The notes: a model not told the origin generated them from the letters alone. Positions 6,388 to 13,204 are shown, numbered from the stretch's first letter. The stretch is 39,667 bases of DNA from an uncultured Lachnospiraceae bacterium (GCA_910584725.1 CAJUBE010000040.1:1-39667), one strand, 5' to 3'. Translations and numbers: made by a program.

Positions 6388-6630
6388 CCCAGAAGTGGCT
6401 CCCATTGGAGACACTTCTGAGAGGATTCTTTTGGATACAGTTGGATACAAGTCGTTTTAGCAGTGTAAGCCTGCACTGATGCGATCCATTACAGCCTTTC
6501 CTTTATGCAACGGCGGTACATTGCCTTTTAACCGATCACTCGGACCTTCATCCTGCTGAAGTCGGTGTCTGCAATGAACCGCTTGTAATTGTTGCGGGGG
6601 GGGCTATCACGTTAATGGTTCCCCCCTTAT

Positions 6631-6685
6631 GGGAGGTTGTTCCTTTGTATGGTTATAATATAAGCATATCTGGCTTTTTAAGCAA
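6631..6685 (-). repeat. Second copy of the antitoxin promoter/5' region without a toxin
   Basis: The DNA from GGGAGGTTGTTCCTTT (6631) to the minus-strand promoter (TTGCTT at 6685-6680, 17 bases, TATATT at 6662-6657) closely repeats 6124-6178. No toxin reading frame lies to its left, so it is an orphan or decayed antitoxin unit. Confidence 0.6.
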
Positions 6686-6710
6686 GGCAGAGGGATGGCG
6701 GAAATTGTAT

Positions 6711-6739
6711 TTGCTATGAAATTTTTAGTAGGGTATAAT
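6711..6739 (+). promoter_or_regulatory. Sigma-A-type promoter
   Basis: TTGCTA, 17 bases, TATAAT, upstream of the truncated ATPase and hydrolase genes. Confidence 0.6.
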
Positions 6740-6833
6740 AAAATAAGCAATCGGAGAGGAAGAATACAACTATGTTGGCGGCGGTGAAAGGATAGTTTTC
6801 GGTTATCAAGGGATTTATGGAGACAAAGCATAG

Positions 6834-7010
6834 ATGCAGCAGGGAAGAATTATCATAATCACAGGTTCGCCGGGAACGGGAAAATCTACAACGGCATCGA
6901 TCATTGCAAAGAAATCAAATCTGGAAAAATCCGTACATATGCACTCGGTTACAGATACGGTTTTTGCAGTAAAACAGAAAGTGGCAGGCGGGATTGCATT
7001 ACTATCCTAA
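6834..7010 (+). pseudogene. Truncated P-loop ATPase remnant
   Basis: A frame of 58 residues runs from ATG 6834 to TAA 7010. It opens with MQQGRIIIITGSPGTGKSTT, a textbook N-terminal beta strand plus Walker A loop. It continues with about 30 residues (SIIAKKSNLEKSVHMHSVTD) typical of small AAA/kinase-like ATPases. The frame ends after IALLS, where family members of about 170-190 residues would continue with Walker B and the lid. The rest is missing, not merely frameshifted, as the next gene starts 47 bases later. It is probably the 5' relic left by a deletion. Confidence 0.6.
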
Positions 7011-7057
7011 AAATCTTTGTGTATACAAAATACAGTCTGCAAACTGAGGTGGTTGTT

Positions 7058-7798
7058 ATGAATTTTCTGACGTTCGGTGACGGGAAAAAGAAGTCGATTT
7101 TATTTATTCATGGAATGGCATCTTCGGCTATGCTCTGTTACGAGCCGATTTTGAAATATTTGAAGGATTATTATGTTATATTGGCTGAAGTAGATGGGCA
7201 TAGTCCCGCTGTGGGTGAACTGGAAAGCCTTGCAAAATGCTGTGATGAGATAGAGAAGTATGTGAAAGAAAATCTGGGCGGCAGGTTATACTGTCTGTCG
7301 GGCTTTTCTATGGGAGCAACGATGGCGGTTGAACTCATAGGAAGAAGAAATATAGAAGTAAATAAACTTCATTTGGATGCGGCATTTTTAATAAAGATGG
7401 GGGTATTGACAAAACCTTATACGTTTATTTTCTGCAAATCCATCGGAAGGCTAAATAGGGGAAAGCGTATTCCCAAATTTCTAATGGATTCTGTTATGGG
7501 AAAGGACAATAAAAGCGTAGTGGAAATGCTGTATAAAGACATTACGTCAAAAACAATAAAAAACGCCTGTGAATTTGTTTATAAGTATGACATTCCAGAT
7601 AAAATACGTGACTTTGAGGGAAGCGTTCTATTTTGGAGAGGGGCAAATGAAAAGTATCCGAAGAAAAGCGCGGCGCTGCTTAGACAGTATATTCCCACTT
7701 TAAGAGATATAGTATTTGAAAATATGGGTCATGGTCAGTATTTGCATGAGAATAGTGCTGAATACGCAAAAGGACTGATCGAATATCTGGCTGATTGA
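7058..7798 (+). CDS. Alpha/beta hydrolase
   Basis: This 246-residue protein starts at ATG 7058, preceded by GAGGTGG. A GTG 13 codons earlier has no better site. FIHGMASS (residues about 18-25) is the oxyanion-hole HG motif. LSGFSMGAT is the nucleophile elbow (G-x-S-x-G with Ser as nucleophile). NMGHGQYLHE near the C-terminus supplies the catalytic His. There is no signal peptide, so it is cytoplasmic. The substrate cannot be told. The gene is clearly richer in A and T than the heme operon downstream, which suggests a different origin. Confidence 0.88.
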   Translation: MNFLTFGDGKKKSILFIHGMASSAMLCYEPILKYLKDYYVILAEVDGHSPAVGELESLAKCCDEIEKYVKENLGGRLYCLSGFSMGATMAVELIGRRNIEVNKLHLDAAFLIKMGVLTKPYTFIFCKSIGRLNRGKRIPKFLMDSVMGKDNKSVVEMLYKDITSKTIKNACEFVYKYDIPDKIRDFEGSVLFWRGANEKYPKKSAALLRQYIPTLRDIVFENMGHGQYLHENSAEYAKGLIEYLAD

Positions 7799-7877
7799 TA
7801 ATATAAGAAATGGTTCTGCACATTCGGTTTGCAGAGAAACCGAAAGACGCAGCATCTGACAGAAAAGGAGAGCAGAC

Positions 7878-8300
7878 ATGCAGATTGTACCTACGCTGAA
7901 TTTCGGAGGGAATTGCCGCGAGGCAATTCAAATGTATGAAAAGGCATATAATGGAAAGATCAGTTGTATCATTACATATGGGGAAGCGGATGACCCGGCA
8001 TATAATCCGCTGCTGAAAGAAGAGCAAAAGGAATACATATACCATTCGGAACTTGTATTGGACAATCAAAGAATCATTATGAGCGACCATGTGGATCTGG
8101 AATTTCAAACGTGCTATTCCAATTTCCTCACGATTATGTATGATACAAAAGAGGAAGTACAAAGGGCATATGAAATCATGAAAGAAGGCAGTAAGACAAT
8201 ATATCAGATGGAAGCGACGCCTTACAGTTCCTGCCGGGTTGTTTTTGTCGATAAGTTTGGGATTCGCTGGGGAATTATGACGGAGCAGACAGAGCGTTGA
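7878..8300 (+). CDS. PhnB-like VOC-fold protein
   Basis: This 140-residue protein starts at ATG 7878 behind AAAGGAGAG. The N-terminal MQIVPTLNFGGNCREAIQMY and the C-terminal VVFVDKFGIRWGIM are typical of PhnB/DUF1338-like members of the glyoxalase/bleomycin-resistance (VOC) fold: a small beta-alpha-beta-beta-beta repeat protein often encoded alone. The members' functions are mostly unknown, and the name PhnB does not imply phosphonate use. It lies 26 bases upstream of the ferredoxin gene and 79 bases after the hydrolase, probably in one transcript. Cytoplasmic. Confidence 0.85.
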   Translation: MQIVPTLNFGGNCREAIQMYEKAYNGKISCIITYGEADDPAYNPLLKEEQKEYIYHSELVLDNQRIIMSDHVDLEFQTCYSNFLTIMYDTKEEVQRAYEIMKEGSKTIYQMEATPYSSCRVVFVDKFGIRWGIMTEQTER

Positions 8301-8325
8301 ATTTGGATAAGGAGGGAATCGATTT

Positions 8326-8514
8326 ATGGAGAAAAAATTAAGCATTGTAGTGGAGCATTGTCCTCAAAACCACAAATGCCCGGCTGTAAAAGTTTGCCCG
8401 GTGGGCGCGCTTAGCCAGAAAGGTTTTGAAGCGCCCAAGATTGACTATGACAAGTGCATCGGCTGCGGCAAATGTGCAAAGCTTTGTCCGAAAAAGGCGT
8501 TGGTGCTGGCGTAG
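8326..8514 (+). CDS. Small 4Fe-4S ferredoxin-type protein
   Basis: This 62-residue protein starts at ATG 8326 behind AAGGAGGG. The C-terminal half has a canonical cluster motif, C44-x2-C47-x2-C50-x3-C54-P. The N-terminal half has the unusual spacing C12-x5-C18-x5-C24-P (HCPQNHKCPAVKVCPVGAL) in place of CxxCxxC, so the first cluster may be modified, shared or absent. This is a known variant in Clostridia ferredoxin-like proteins. It probably carries electrons in the cytoplasm, and the partner is unknown. Confidence 0.88.
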   Translation: MEKKLSIVVEHCPQNHKCPAVKVCPVGALSQKGFEAPKIDYDKCIGCGKCAKLCPKKALVLA

Positions 8515-8572
8515 GGTTTTGATTTTGGAATAGGTATGTAACTGTTACTTTCGGAAAAACGCCTCAGAAATA

Positions 8573-8601
8573 TTGACAAGAAAACTTGGCAACATTATAA
8601 T
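8573..8601 (+). promoter_or_regulatory. Promoter of the DUF6442/XRE pair
   Basis: TTGACA (8573-8578), a 17-base spacer and TATAAT (8596-8601) are a perfect consensus sigma-A promoter. Confidence 0.85.
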
Positions 8602-8627
8602 GAGAATATGACAAGAAAACTTGGCAA
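8575..8627 (+). promoter_or_regulatory. Tandem operators over the DUF6442/XRE promoter
   Basis: The 18-base sequence GACAAGAAAACTTGGCAA occurs at 8575-8592 and 8610-8627. Each copy contains the palindrome CAAG-AAAA-CTTG. One covers the spacer and the other the RNA start, flanking the -10 box. This fits repression by a dimeric regulator, most simply the XRE protein encoded at 8996. Confidence 0.7.
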
Positions 8628-8647
8628 TATGGATTGGGGGTTTTTCT

Positions 8648-8983
8648 GTGGACAGAGAAGAAATTTTGGAGAGAAGCAGGGCGGAAAATAGAAATAAGGA
8701 CATCTATGAGCTTGAGATTTTAAAACAGGCAAGTGCGAAAGCGACCATCGTAATGATGGCTCTTGTGGGAGTCTTTACTATCGTACAGATGCTTCTCGGC
8801 GGCGGTATACATTGGGGGCTGTGGGCGCTTTCTTTTACGCCCGAGATGGTGACATTATGGGTAAAATACATGAGATTCCGACATAAACGTGAGCTTGCCA
8901 TGGCAGTCGTCTACACTGTAATGGTATCGGTAATGTCGGGATATCATGTGTATTGTCTGATTGCATCCTCTCTGGTTTTGTAA
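8648..8983 (+). CDS. Small membrane protein, DUF6442-like
   Basis: This 111-residue protein is read from GTG 8648 (preceded by GGGGG at 8636-8640). The N-terminal VDREEILERSRAENRNKDIY, a charged helix, followed by three hydrophobic segments (about residues 31-52, 58-72 and 84-108), matches the DUF6442 family of Firmicutes. It is always small and commonly paired with a short XRE regulator, as here, where the regulator gene begins 13 bases after the stop. Inner-membrane location is predicted. Its role is unknown, and the pairing suggests a self-regulated membrane unit. Confidence 0.7.
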   Translation: MDREEILERSRAENRNKDIYELEILKQASAKATIVMMALVGVFTIVQMLLGGGIHWGLWALSFTPEMVTLWVKYMRFRHKRELAMAVVYTVMVSVMSGYHVYCLIASSLVL

Positions 8984-8995
8984 GGCGGTGATGGC

Positions 8996-9202
8996 TTGGA
9001 CGATAAACTGGTATTAAAAAACCGTCTTAAGGAAGCGCGGGCGGAGCGGAAGTTATCACAAAACCAACTGGCGGAACTGGTTGGCGTATCCCGCAATACG
9101 ATCAGTTCAATTGAAACGGGACAGTTTAATCCCACAGCTAAATTAGCGTTGGTTTTGTGTATCGCGCTTAATAAAAAGTTTGAGGAATTATTTTATTTTT
9201 AA
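8996..9202 (+). CDS. XRE-family transcriptional regulator
   Basis: This 68-residue protein is read from TTG 8996, supported by the upstream AAGGCGGTG. RLKEARAERKLSQNQLAELV and GVSRNTISSIETGQFNPTAK make a full five-helix HTH_XRE domain, and the ending ALNKKFEELFYF is typical of the YozG/short-XRE group. The protein is essentially only the DNA-binding domain. It most likely represses the tandem CAAG-N4-CTTG operators upstream of the DUF6442 gene, controlling its own operon. A short version starting at a later codon is possible. Confidence 0.88.
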   Translation: MDDKLVLKNRLKEARAERKLSQNQLAELVGVSRNTISSIETGQFNPTAKLALVLCIALNKKFEELFYF

Positions 9203-9355
9203 GTGGACTTTTCCGTTCTTGGAAAATATGAGATTGTCACAAACCAGCTTTACATGGTAACCGAACGGTATATAGATTATGGAGACTAGGCTCTCCGTTC
9301 GGACATGTTTACAAAAATATACAGCAGGCTTGTACGCCGGTGGACCGCAGTTTAA
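9203..9355 (+). pseudogene. Fragment of a paralogue of the gene at 10314
   Basis: In frame from 9203 the translation reads VLGKYEIVTNQLYMVTERY, IDYGD, a stop (TAG), ALRSDMFTKIYSRLVRRW. It matches residues about 92-140 of the protein at 10314 (IPGKQEIVKNRLYIVTGRY, then RPDMLTKVYNKLVRVV). The in-frame stop and missing ends show that it is a dead copy. It shares the spacing between the XRE and Nudix genes and has no ribosome site of its own. Confidence 0.7.
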
Positions 9356-9370
9356 GGAGAAACGACGGAA

Positions 9371-9802
9371 ATGACAGAGGTTAAGTTTTATGAAGAGATA
9401 GCGGACGAACGGCTTGCGTTTGCGGTCATACTGTCCAAGGCACAGGATAAATATGTGTTCTGCAGACACAGGGACAGGGAAACATGGGAAATCCCCGGAG
9501 GGCATCGGGAACCCGGGGAGGATATTTTGGAAACGGCAAAGCGGGAATTGTACGAGGAGACAGGCGCTCTGGAATTTCAGATAGCCCCGGTCTTTGTATA
9601 TTCCGTCACGACGTCTGACCATGCCGGTCATGGAGAGGAATCTTTCGGTATGCTGTTTTTTGCCGAGATTGCGCGCTTTGAGGAGGAACTGCACAGCGAG
9701 ATTGCGCAGATTGCGCTGATGGATAAACTGCCGGATGGGCTGACATATCCCGATATCCAGCCACGGCTCATGGAAGAGGCGGGGAGACGGGGATATCTGT
9801 AA
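9371..9802 (+). CDS. Nudix hydrolase
   Basis: This 143-residue protein starts at ATG 9371, with AAGGAG 11 bases upstream. A complete Nudix box, GX5EX7REUXEEXGU, spans residues 44-66 (GGHREPGEDILETAKRELYE then ETGA), with E59, E62 and E63 as metal ligands. The rest is a normal short Nudix fold ending in DIQPRLMEEAGRRGYL. Nudix enzymes hydrolyse nucleoside diphosphates linked to another group; this form is often annotated as an 8-oxo-dGTP-type house-cleaning enzyme, but the sequence does not give the substrate. Confidence 0.93.
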   Translation: MTEVKFYEEIADERLAFAVILSKAQDKYVFCRHRDRETWEIPGGHREPGEDILETAKRELYEETGALEFQIAPVFVYSVTTSDHAGHGEESFGMLFFAEIARFEEELHSEIAQIALMDKLPDGLTYPDIQPRLMEEAGRRGYL

Positions 9803-9921
9803 CATATATATAGTGTTACTCGACAAGCCCCCTTTTTACAGCAGGAAACAAAGAATGGATGCGCTGTAATTTGTGGTCGTCATGGCAAATCTTGTTTTTA
9901 GAGGAAAGGAAGGCATGGAAA

Positions 9922-10281
9922 ATGAAAAAAACGGAGTATCTATTTAAAGAAATTATTGAAGAAATTAAAGAAGTGTATTTAGAGGAAGGCGAGACAAAAT
10001 TGTGTGCGGACAGCCAATGGTGTGTCTATGCAAAATCTTCGGATCTGGATTTAGAATCTGCATGTTATGTGCTTCCCTATCCCGCGTATGATGTGGAGAC
10101 AGATGAGGAGACCTTTCCTGAACTGGCTGTGCAAAATGGTCTTGACGTGGTTTATACGCATGATATGCTGCAGGATGTTATTATGTCTGCGCTGGATCAG
10201 AAAGAAAACGCTGCGGTACAAGAACTGTATAAGGCGATTCTTTACTATGAAGAAAACGATACGTTCATGGATCTTGACTGA
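9922..10281 (+). CDS. Small acidic protein, possibly DUF7716-like
   Basis: This 119-residue protein starts at ATG 9922, preceded by GAAAGGAAGG. An earlier in-frame ATG at 9859 lacks a site. The sequence is acidic (EIIEEIKEVYLEEGETKLCA). The end ELAVQNGLDVVYTHDMLQDV plus LYKAILYYEENDTFMDLD resembles the small DUF7716 family often seen next to immunity-like genes, but the assignment is from memory of the pattern and weak. It is followed by the gene at 10314 after 32 bases, so they are probably one transcript. Function unknown. Confidence 0.65.
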   Translation: MKKTEYLFKEIIEEIKEVYLEEGETKLCADSQWCVYAKSSDLDLESACYVLPYPAYDVETDEETFPELAVQNGLDVVYTHDMLQDVIMSALDQKENAAVQELYKAILYYEENDTFMDLD

Positions 10282-10313
10282 AATACAGCTTTAGGAGAAC
10301 AGCGCGTAATTAT

Positions 10314-10853
10314 ATGGGAAAGCAGATCAATTACTACATGGGATATCACGATTTTTTGTCTGTTGCGCAGGCTGCTTTGGACAGCGGCTGCGTCATTTAC
10401 AGACATGCATATGAGGACGGCAGATGGCGGTTGATTCCGGGAACTACGCTGGATGTGGTACAGCCGGACTGCCGCGAATATTATTTTCACTTTCCCGAAA
10501 TCGGGGGATTTGATGTGACTCGGGCGTCCCAAAATGAATATGTTGCCGACGAAGCGTGGCTTGGCGTGATCGAAGCGGGTTTTTGCATTCCGGGAAAACA
10601 GGAGATTGTGAAAAACAGGCTTTACATTGTGACCGGACGCTATACGGATGATGGCGACTGGATTCCCCGCCCGGACATGCTCACAAAAGTATACAATAAG
10701 CTGGTGCGTGTTGTAAAGAAGGTGGCTCCCTATACCGAGTTTGCGCATTTTGTTGTAAATCCGATGTATGCGGGGGAAAAGCATACAAGCAAAAAATATA
10801 TTTCCGCTGCATTTTACGAGCTGGTACAAAGGGAAGATTACAAATTGGGGTAG
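10314..10853 (+). CDS. Protein of unknown function, 179 residues
   Basis: ATG 10314 follows TTAGGAGA by 15 bases. No family was recognised. It has no signal peptide, no membrane segments, and no catalytic motif that can be named. It has a central aromatic segment (CREYYFHFPEIGGFDVTRAS) and a basic C-terminal helix (KVYNKLVRVVKKVAPYTEFA). A broken paralogue lies at 9203-9355, so the family has duplicated within 1.1 kb. The stop codon TAG is the first base triplet of the MITE-like element at 10851. Because the element sits at a TA, removing it would still leave TAG, so the protein end is not changed by insertion. Confidence 0.75.
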   Translation: MGKQINYYMGYHDFLSVAQAALDSGCVIYRHAYEDGRWRLIPGTTLDVVQPDCREYYFHFPEIGGFDVTRASQNEYVADEAWLGVIEAGFCIPGKQEIVKNRLYIVTGRYTDDGDWIPRPDMLTKVYNKLVRVVKKVAPYTEFAHFVVNPMYAGEKHTSKKYISAAFYELVQREDYKLG

Positions 10854-11013
10854 TGTACTGACACATTCAAATTTCGCCAAATGACTTGACTGAATTTCCA
10901 TCTGCCGCGTTGGCTTCATTCAACGATACCACCGCATCGTCTCATTCAGCCGCCTTGCAGACTGAAAATTCATTCTGCGCCATTAGGCTGAAAATGAATA
11001 TGTCAGTACACTA
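10851..11013. mobile_element. MITE-like element with terminal inverted repeats
   Basis: TAGTGTACTGACA at 10851-10863 is the exact inverse of TGTCAGTACACTA at 11001-11013, and similarity continues inward (ACATTCA / TGAATA). The 163-base element has no coding capacity and begins and ends with TA, suggesting insertion at a TA dinucleotide. The interior is also able to pair partly (TTCATTCAACG, CATTCAGCC). It has the form of a nonautonomous miniature transposable element. No matching transposase gene is present in the window. Confidence 0.75.
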
Positions 11014-11041
11014 GCAGGGATGCTTTGGAGGGACAAAAAAT

Positions 11042-11464
11042 ATGATCGACCTGCAGGATAAAAATATATGCCCCACCATGGAAGAGTTGGGCGAATATGT
11101 CAGAAATCCCCTTTTCACGCAGTTTTGCTCGGAGATTAAGAGTGCTTATAAGTGCGGGGAAAAAATGGAGTACAGCTCCTGCAGCTGGGAGAAGGGATGG
11201 AACGTGAAGTGGAAGAAAGCGGGAAAATCATTGTGCACGGTCTATCCGAGAGAAGGGTATTTTACCGTTCTGGTGGTGGTTGGCAAAAAGGAAAAGGCGG
11301 CTGTGGAAGAGATGCTTCCTGCTTGTACGGTGCAGCTGCGGCAAATTTATCAACAGACGCAGGAGGGAAACGGGCAGCGGTGGCTGATGATTGATCTGGA
11401 GGATGAAGACGATCTGTACAAAGATGTCCTTAGGCTTATCCGGATAAGAAGGGGCGCAGACTGA
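11042..11464 (+). CDS. DUF3788 family protein
   Basis: This 140-residue protein starts at ATG 11042 behind TGGAGGGA. The block MEYSSCSWEKGWNVKWKKAG followed by KSLCTVYPREGYFTVLVVVG is the core of DUF3788. That domain is widespread in gut Firmicutes and Bacteroidetes, about 135-145 residues long, and has no known role. No signal peptide. It is separated from the unknown gene at 10314 by the MITE-like element and ends in a hairpin shared with the convergent gene at 11503. Confidence 0.85.
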   Translation: MIDLQDKNICPTMEELGEYVRNPLFTQFCSEIKSAYKCGEKMEYSSCSWEKGWNVKWKKAGKSLCTVYPREGYFTVLVVVGKKEKAAVEEMLPACTVQLRQIYQQTQEGNGQRWLMIDLEDEDDLYKDVLRLIRIRRGAD

Positions 11465-11487
11465 CTTACATAGTCAATCTGCGCCCC
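11451..11487. terminator. Hairpin between convergent genes
   Basis: GGGGCGCAGA and TCTGCGCCCC form a perfect 10-base stem overlapping the end of the DUF3788 gene. It has no clear T tract in either direction, so termination efficiency is uncertain. It probably serves both convergent genes. Confidence 0.55.
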
Positions 11488-11502
11488 ATAGCGTTTACCG
11501 GT

Positions 11503-12102
11503 TTACCCTTTCGCCGCCTCCATCAGAATCCTGACGCAGAGGTCAATTCCCAGATTCCCGGCATTCATGTACAGGTCATAATTTTTCGGATCGCCCCACT
11601 CGTGGGTGGTGAGCGCGTTGTAGAAATTTTTTCTTCTCTTGTCATTCTTTTTCAGTGCGTTTTCGGCTTCCGTCTTCTGGATGCCTTCCCGCTCGATTGC
11701 ACGCTGTATCCGTTTTTCATGGTTGGCATAGACAAACACATGCAGGGCGTTTTCCACATCCTTCAAAATATAGCCGGAGGCTCTTCCGACAATCACGCAG
11801 TTTCCTTCTTCAGCAGCCTTTTCGATGATGCGCTTTTCCTCCAGAAAAAGCTGGTCCGCAAGGGGCAGGTTCTTATTGCCGGAAAGTCCGCCCAGAGGGG
11901 TTTTGGACAGGTTTAAAAGGACATTGCCGGAGCTGCTCTCCTCAAGCGTTTCAATGTTATAAAACGGTATGTCAAGTTTCTGCGCCGCCTCCAACAAGAT
12001 ATTTCGGTCATAGAGTTTATATCCCAGCGATTCCGCCAGTCTTTTTCCGATCTCGTGTCCCCCGCTGGCATAACGCCGCTCGATTGTGATGATGTTATAC
12101 AT
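11503..12102 (-). CDS. Cytidylate kinase-like family protein
   Basis: This 199-residue protein on the minus strand starts at ATG 12102 with AAAGGGGG before it. MYNIITIERRYASGGHEIGK matches the P-loop region of the cytidylate-kinase-like family (Cytidylate_kin2). YKLYDRNILLEAA and GNCVIVGRASGYILKDV are further family blocks. The latter corresponds to the Walker-B-like strand of NMP kinases. It is probably a nucleoside-phosphate or small-molecule kinase, but true CMP kinase activity is doubtful because the family is distinct from Cmk. Promoter TTGAGA-17-TATAAT is at 12153-12181. A second member of the family is at 29564. Confidence 0.85.
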   Translation of the reverse strand: MYNIITIERRYASGGHEIGKRLAESLGYKLYDRNILLEAAQKLDIPFYNIETLEESSSGNVLLNLSKTPLGGLSGNKNLPLADQLFLEEKRIIEKAAEEGNCVIVGRASGYILKDVENALHVFVYANHEKRIQRAIEREGIQKTEAENALKKNDKRRKNFYNALTTHEWGDPKNYDLYMNAGNLGIDLCVRILMEAAKG

Positions 12103-12152
12103 AAATGCGTCCCCCTTTCTGATGTTGCCTGCGTTTTACCTTCTCACTTCTT

Positions 12153-12181
12153 ATTATAAACAATCCCGTGCCATATCTCAA
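12153..12181 (-). promoter_or_regulatory. Promoter of the cytidylate kinase-like gene
   Basis: On the minus strand TTGAGA (12181-12176), 17 bases, TATAAT (12158-12153), about 50 bases upstream of the ATG. Confidence 0.7.
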
Positions 12182-12254
12182 ACTGTTTTTACGAGCGTAT
12201 CTGTTTTTGGGGAGGGCATATTTGTTTACAAGAGTCGATTTCGAACATGCTATT

Positions 12255-12839
12255 TTAAAATACGCCCGACACGAAAATCTCAATGCCGATCAGAATCAGG
12301 ATCGTGCCGCCAAGCATGGTCGCCCGGTCTGCATATTTTGTCCCGAATCTCTTTCCGATATCCAGCCCCGCCATGCAGATCACAAAGGTAACCGCCGCAA
12401 TGATAAGGGCGCAGACAAACGCCATGGGAAACCCGTATTTCGCAATGGTAAAGCCTACGGACAGGGCGTCTATGGATGTGGCGATCCCTTGCAGCAGGAG
12501 GGTAGTCATGTCTGTTCCGGGCTTTTCTGTCTCGTCATTGCCGCCCTTTATGCCGTCCGCAAACATCTTGCCGCCGATGAAAAGCAAAAGCGCCAGAGCG
12601 ATCCACGGCACCAGTTTTTGAAAGGCGGTAAAATATCGGATAAAGGTGTGGACGCAGACCCAGCCCGCCAGTGGCATTGCCGCTTGAAAAAAGGCGAACA
12701 CGCCGGCGATGCCACACATTTTTTTCCGCGCCATATCCGGCTCGTGCAATCCGTTGGCCAGCGATACGGAAAAGGCGTCCATGGAAAGCCCGACGCCGAG
12801 CAGCGCGCTGTTAAAGAAAAACAAGTAATCCCACTCCAT
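12255..12839 (-). CDS. mntP: Manganese efflux pump MntP
   Basis: This 194-residue membrane protein on the minus strand starts at ATG 12839 behind AGGAGG. It has six predicted transmembrane segments in two repeated halves. Each half has the Asp-Ala motif of the family: MDAFSVSLANG near residue 20 and SIDALSVGFT near 120. A short charged cytoplasmic loop (KGGNDETEKPGTDM) separates the halves. MntP exports Mn2+ to avoid toxicity. The length equals that of typical family members (about 185-195). Upstream lies a manganese-sensing yybP-ykoY riboswitch with terminator, which gives strong independent support. Confidence 0.94.
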   Translation of the reverse strand: MEWDYLFFFNSALLGVGLSMDAFSVSLANGLHEPDMARKKMCGIAGVFAFFQAAMPLAGWVCVHTFIRYFTAFQKLVPWIALALLLFIGGKMFADGIKGGNDETEKPGTDMTTLLLQGIATSIDALSVGFTIAKYGFPMAFVCALIIAAVTFVICMAGLDIGKRFGTKYADRATMLGGTILILIGIEIFVSGVF

Positions 12840-12914
12840 CTTTCGTTCCTCCTGCGTTGAGACATGAAAAAATAGAACAGTTCAGCCATAAGAACGTATA
12901 AAGGCTGAATAGTT

Positions 12915-12951
12915 AAAAAAAACCAAGTACAGTTTCGGAAACTATACTTGG
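12915..12951 (-). terminator. Riboswitch-controlled terminator before mntP
   Basis: On the minus strand CCAAGTATAGTTT-CCG-AAACTGTACTTGG is followed by eight T. It lies about 75 bases before the mntP start, after the aptamer, and is the expression switch. Confidence 0.88.
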
Positions 12952-12971
12952 AATATGTTTAAAAATACACA

Positions 12972-13083
12972 GACTTCACGTATAGTTTCACTATACATGA
13001 GTCTCGCAATTTAAAACAAGCCAGACCGGACGGTCAGTATGTTGACTTGTTACGATATACGCTTGCTACTCCCCCATGGGAAT
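12972..13083 (-). promoter_or_regulatory. yybP-ykoY (Mn2+) riboswitch aptamer
   Basis: The minus strand contains the family's conserved pieces in order: GGGGGAGTAGC (13075-13065), GTCAACATACTGACC (13046 down), the GGCTTG element, and GCGAGACTCATG (13007-12996). The last segment can close P1 with CATG upstream of GGGGGAG. It is followed by GTATAGT-GAA-ACTATAC, whose second arm can also pair with the GTATAGT of the terminator at 12915-12951. The simplest reading is a transcriptional ON switch, where Mn2+ stabilises the aptamer, the antiterminator forms, and mntP is made. Confidence 0.82.
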
Positions 13084-13095
13084 GATATTAAAAGA

Positions 13096-13124
13096 AATTT
13101 ATCATCAAAAAGGGCATTTGTCAA
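13096..13124 (-). promoter_or_regulatory. Promoter of the mntP riboswitch transcript
   Basis: On the minus strand TTGACA (13124-13119), 17 bases, TAAATT (13101-13096), just ahead of the aptamer. Confidence 0.7.
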
Positions 13125-13174
13125 CAGTTGTTTTCCAGTAACTGTCAAAACCGCCAAATCCGTCCGGCGGACCG

Positions 13175-13204
13175 TTGATGCCGGGCGGGACTTTGTGCTA
13201 CAAT
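13175..13204 (+). promoter_or_regulatory. Promoter of the reductase/siroheme operon
   Basis: TTGATG (13175-13180), an 18-base spacer, TACAAT (13199-13204). It is divergent from the mntP promoter about 50 bases away. Confidence 0.6.

Larger units (their letters stand above)
6179..6833. other. Gene-free boundary region with tRNA-like hairpin, terminator and orphan antitoxin-like promoter
   Basis: No supported coding sequence. It contains, in order, the tRNA-3'-like hairpin (6303-6330), a strong terminator (6347-6387), a hairpin AGAAGTG...CACTTCT (6391-6418), a second copy of the antitoxin promoter region (6631-6685), and a plus-strand promoter (6711-6739). This looks like a junction between a mobile element and older chromosome. 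Confidence 0.5.

Noticed and set aside
6166..6450. Minus-strand frame of 94 residues containing ARGGLEPLSQNK
   Set aside because: This GGLEP-type peptide is a well known by-product of translating the T-arm of a tRNA-like sequence. There is no ribosome site and the frame crosses a terminator and a promoter.
7878..8300. Bleomycin/fosfomycin resistance protein
   Set aside because: It is VOC-fold PhnB-like, without the resistance-specific features; no basis for a resistance claim.
12168..12860. Plus-strand frame of 230 residues opposite mntP
   Set aside because: Shadow of mntP on the other strand; the mntP motifs, start and riboswitch are decisive.
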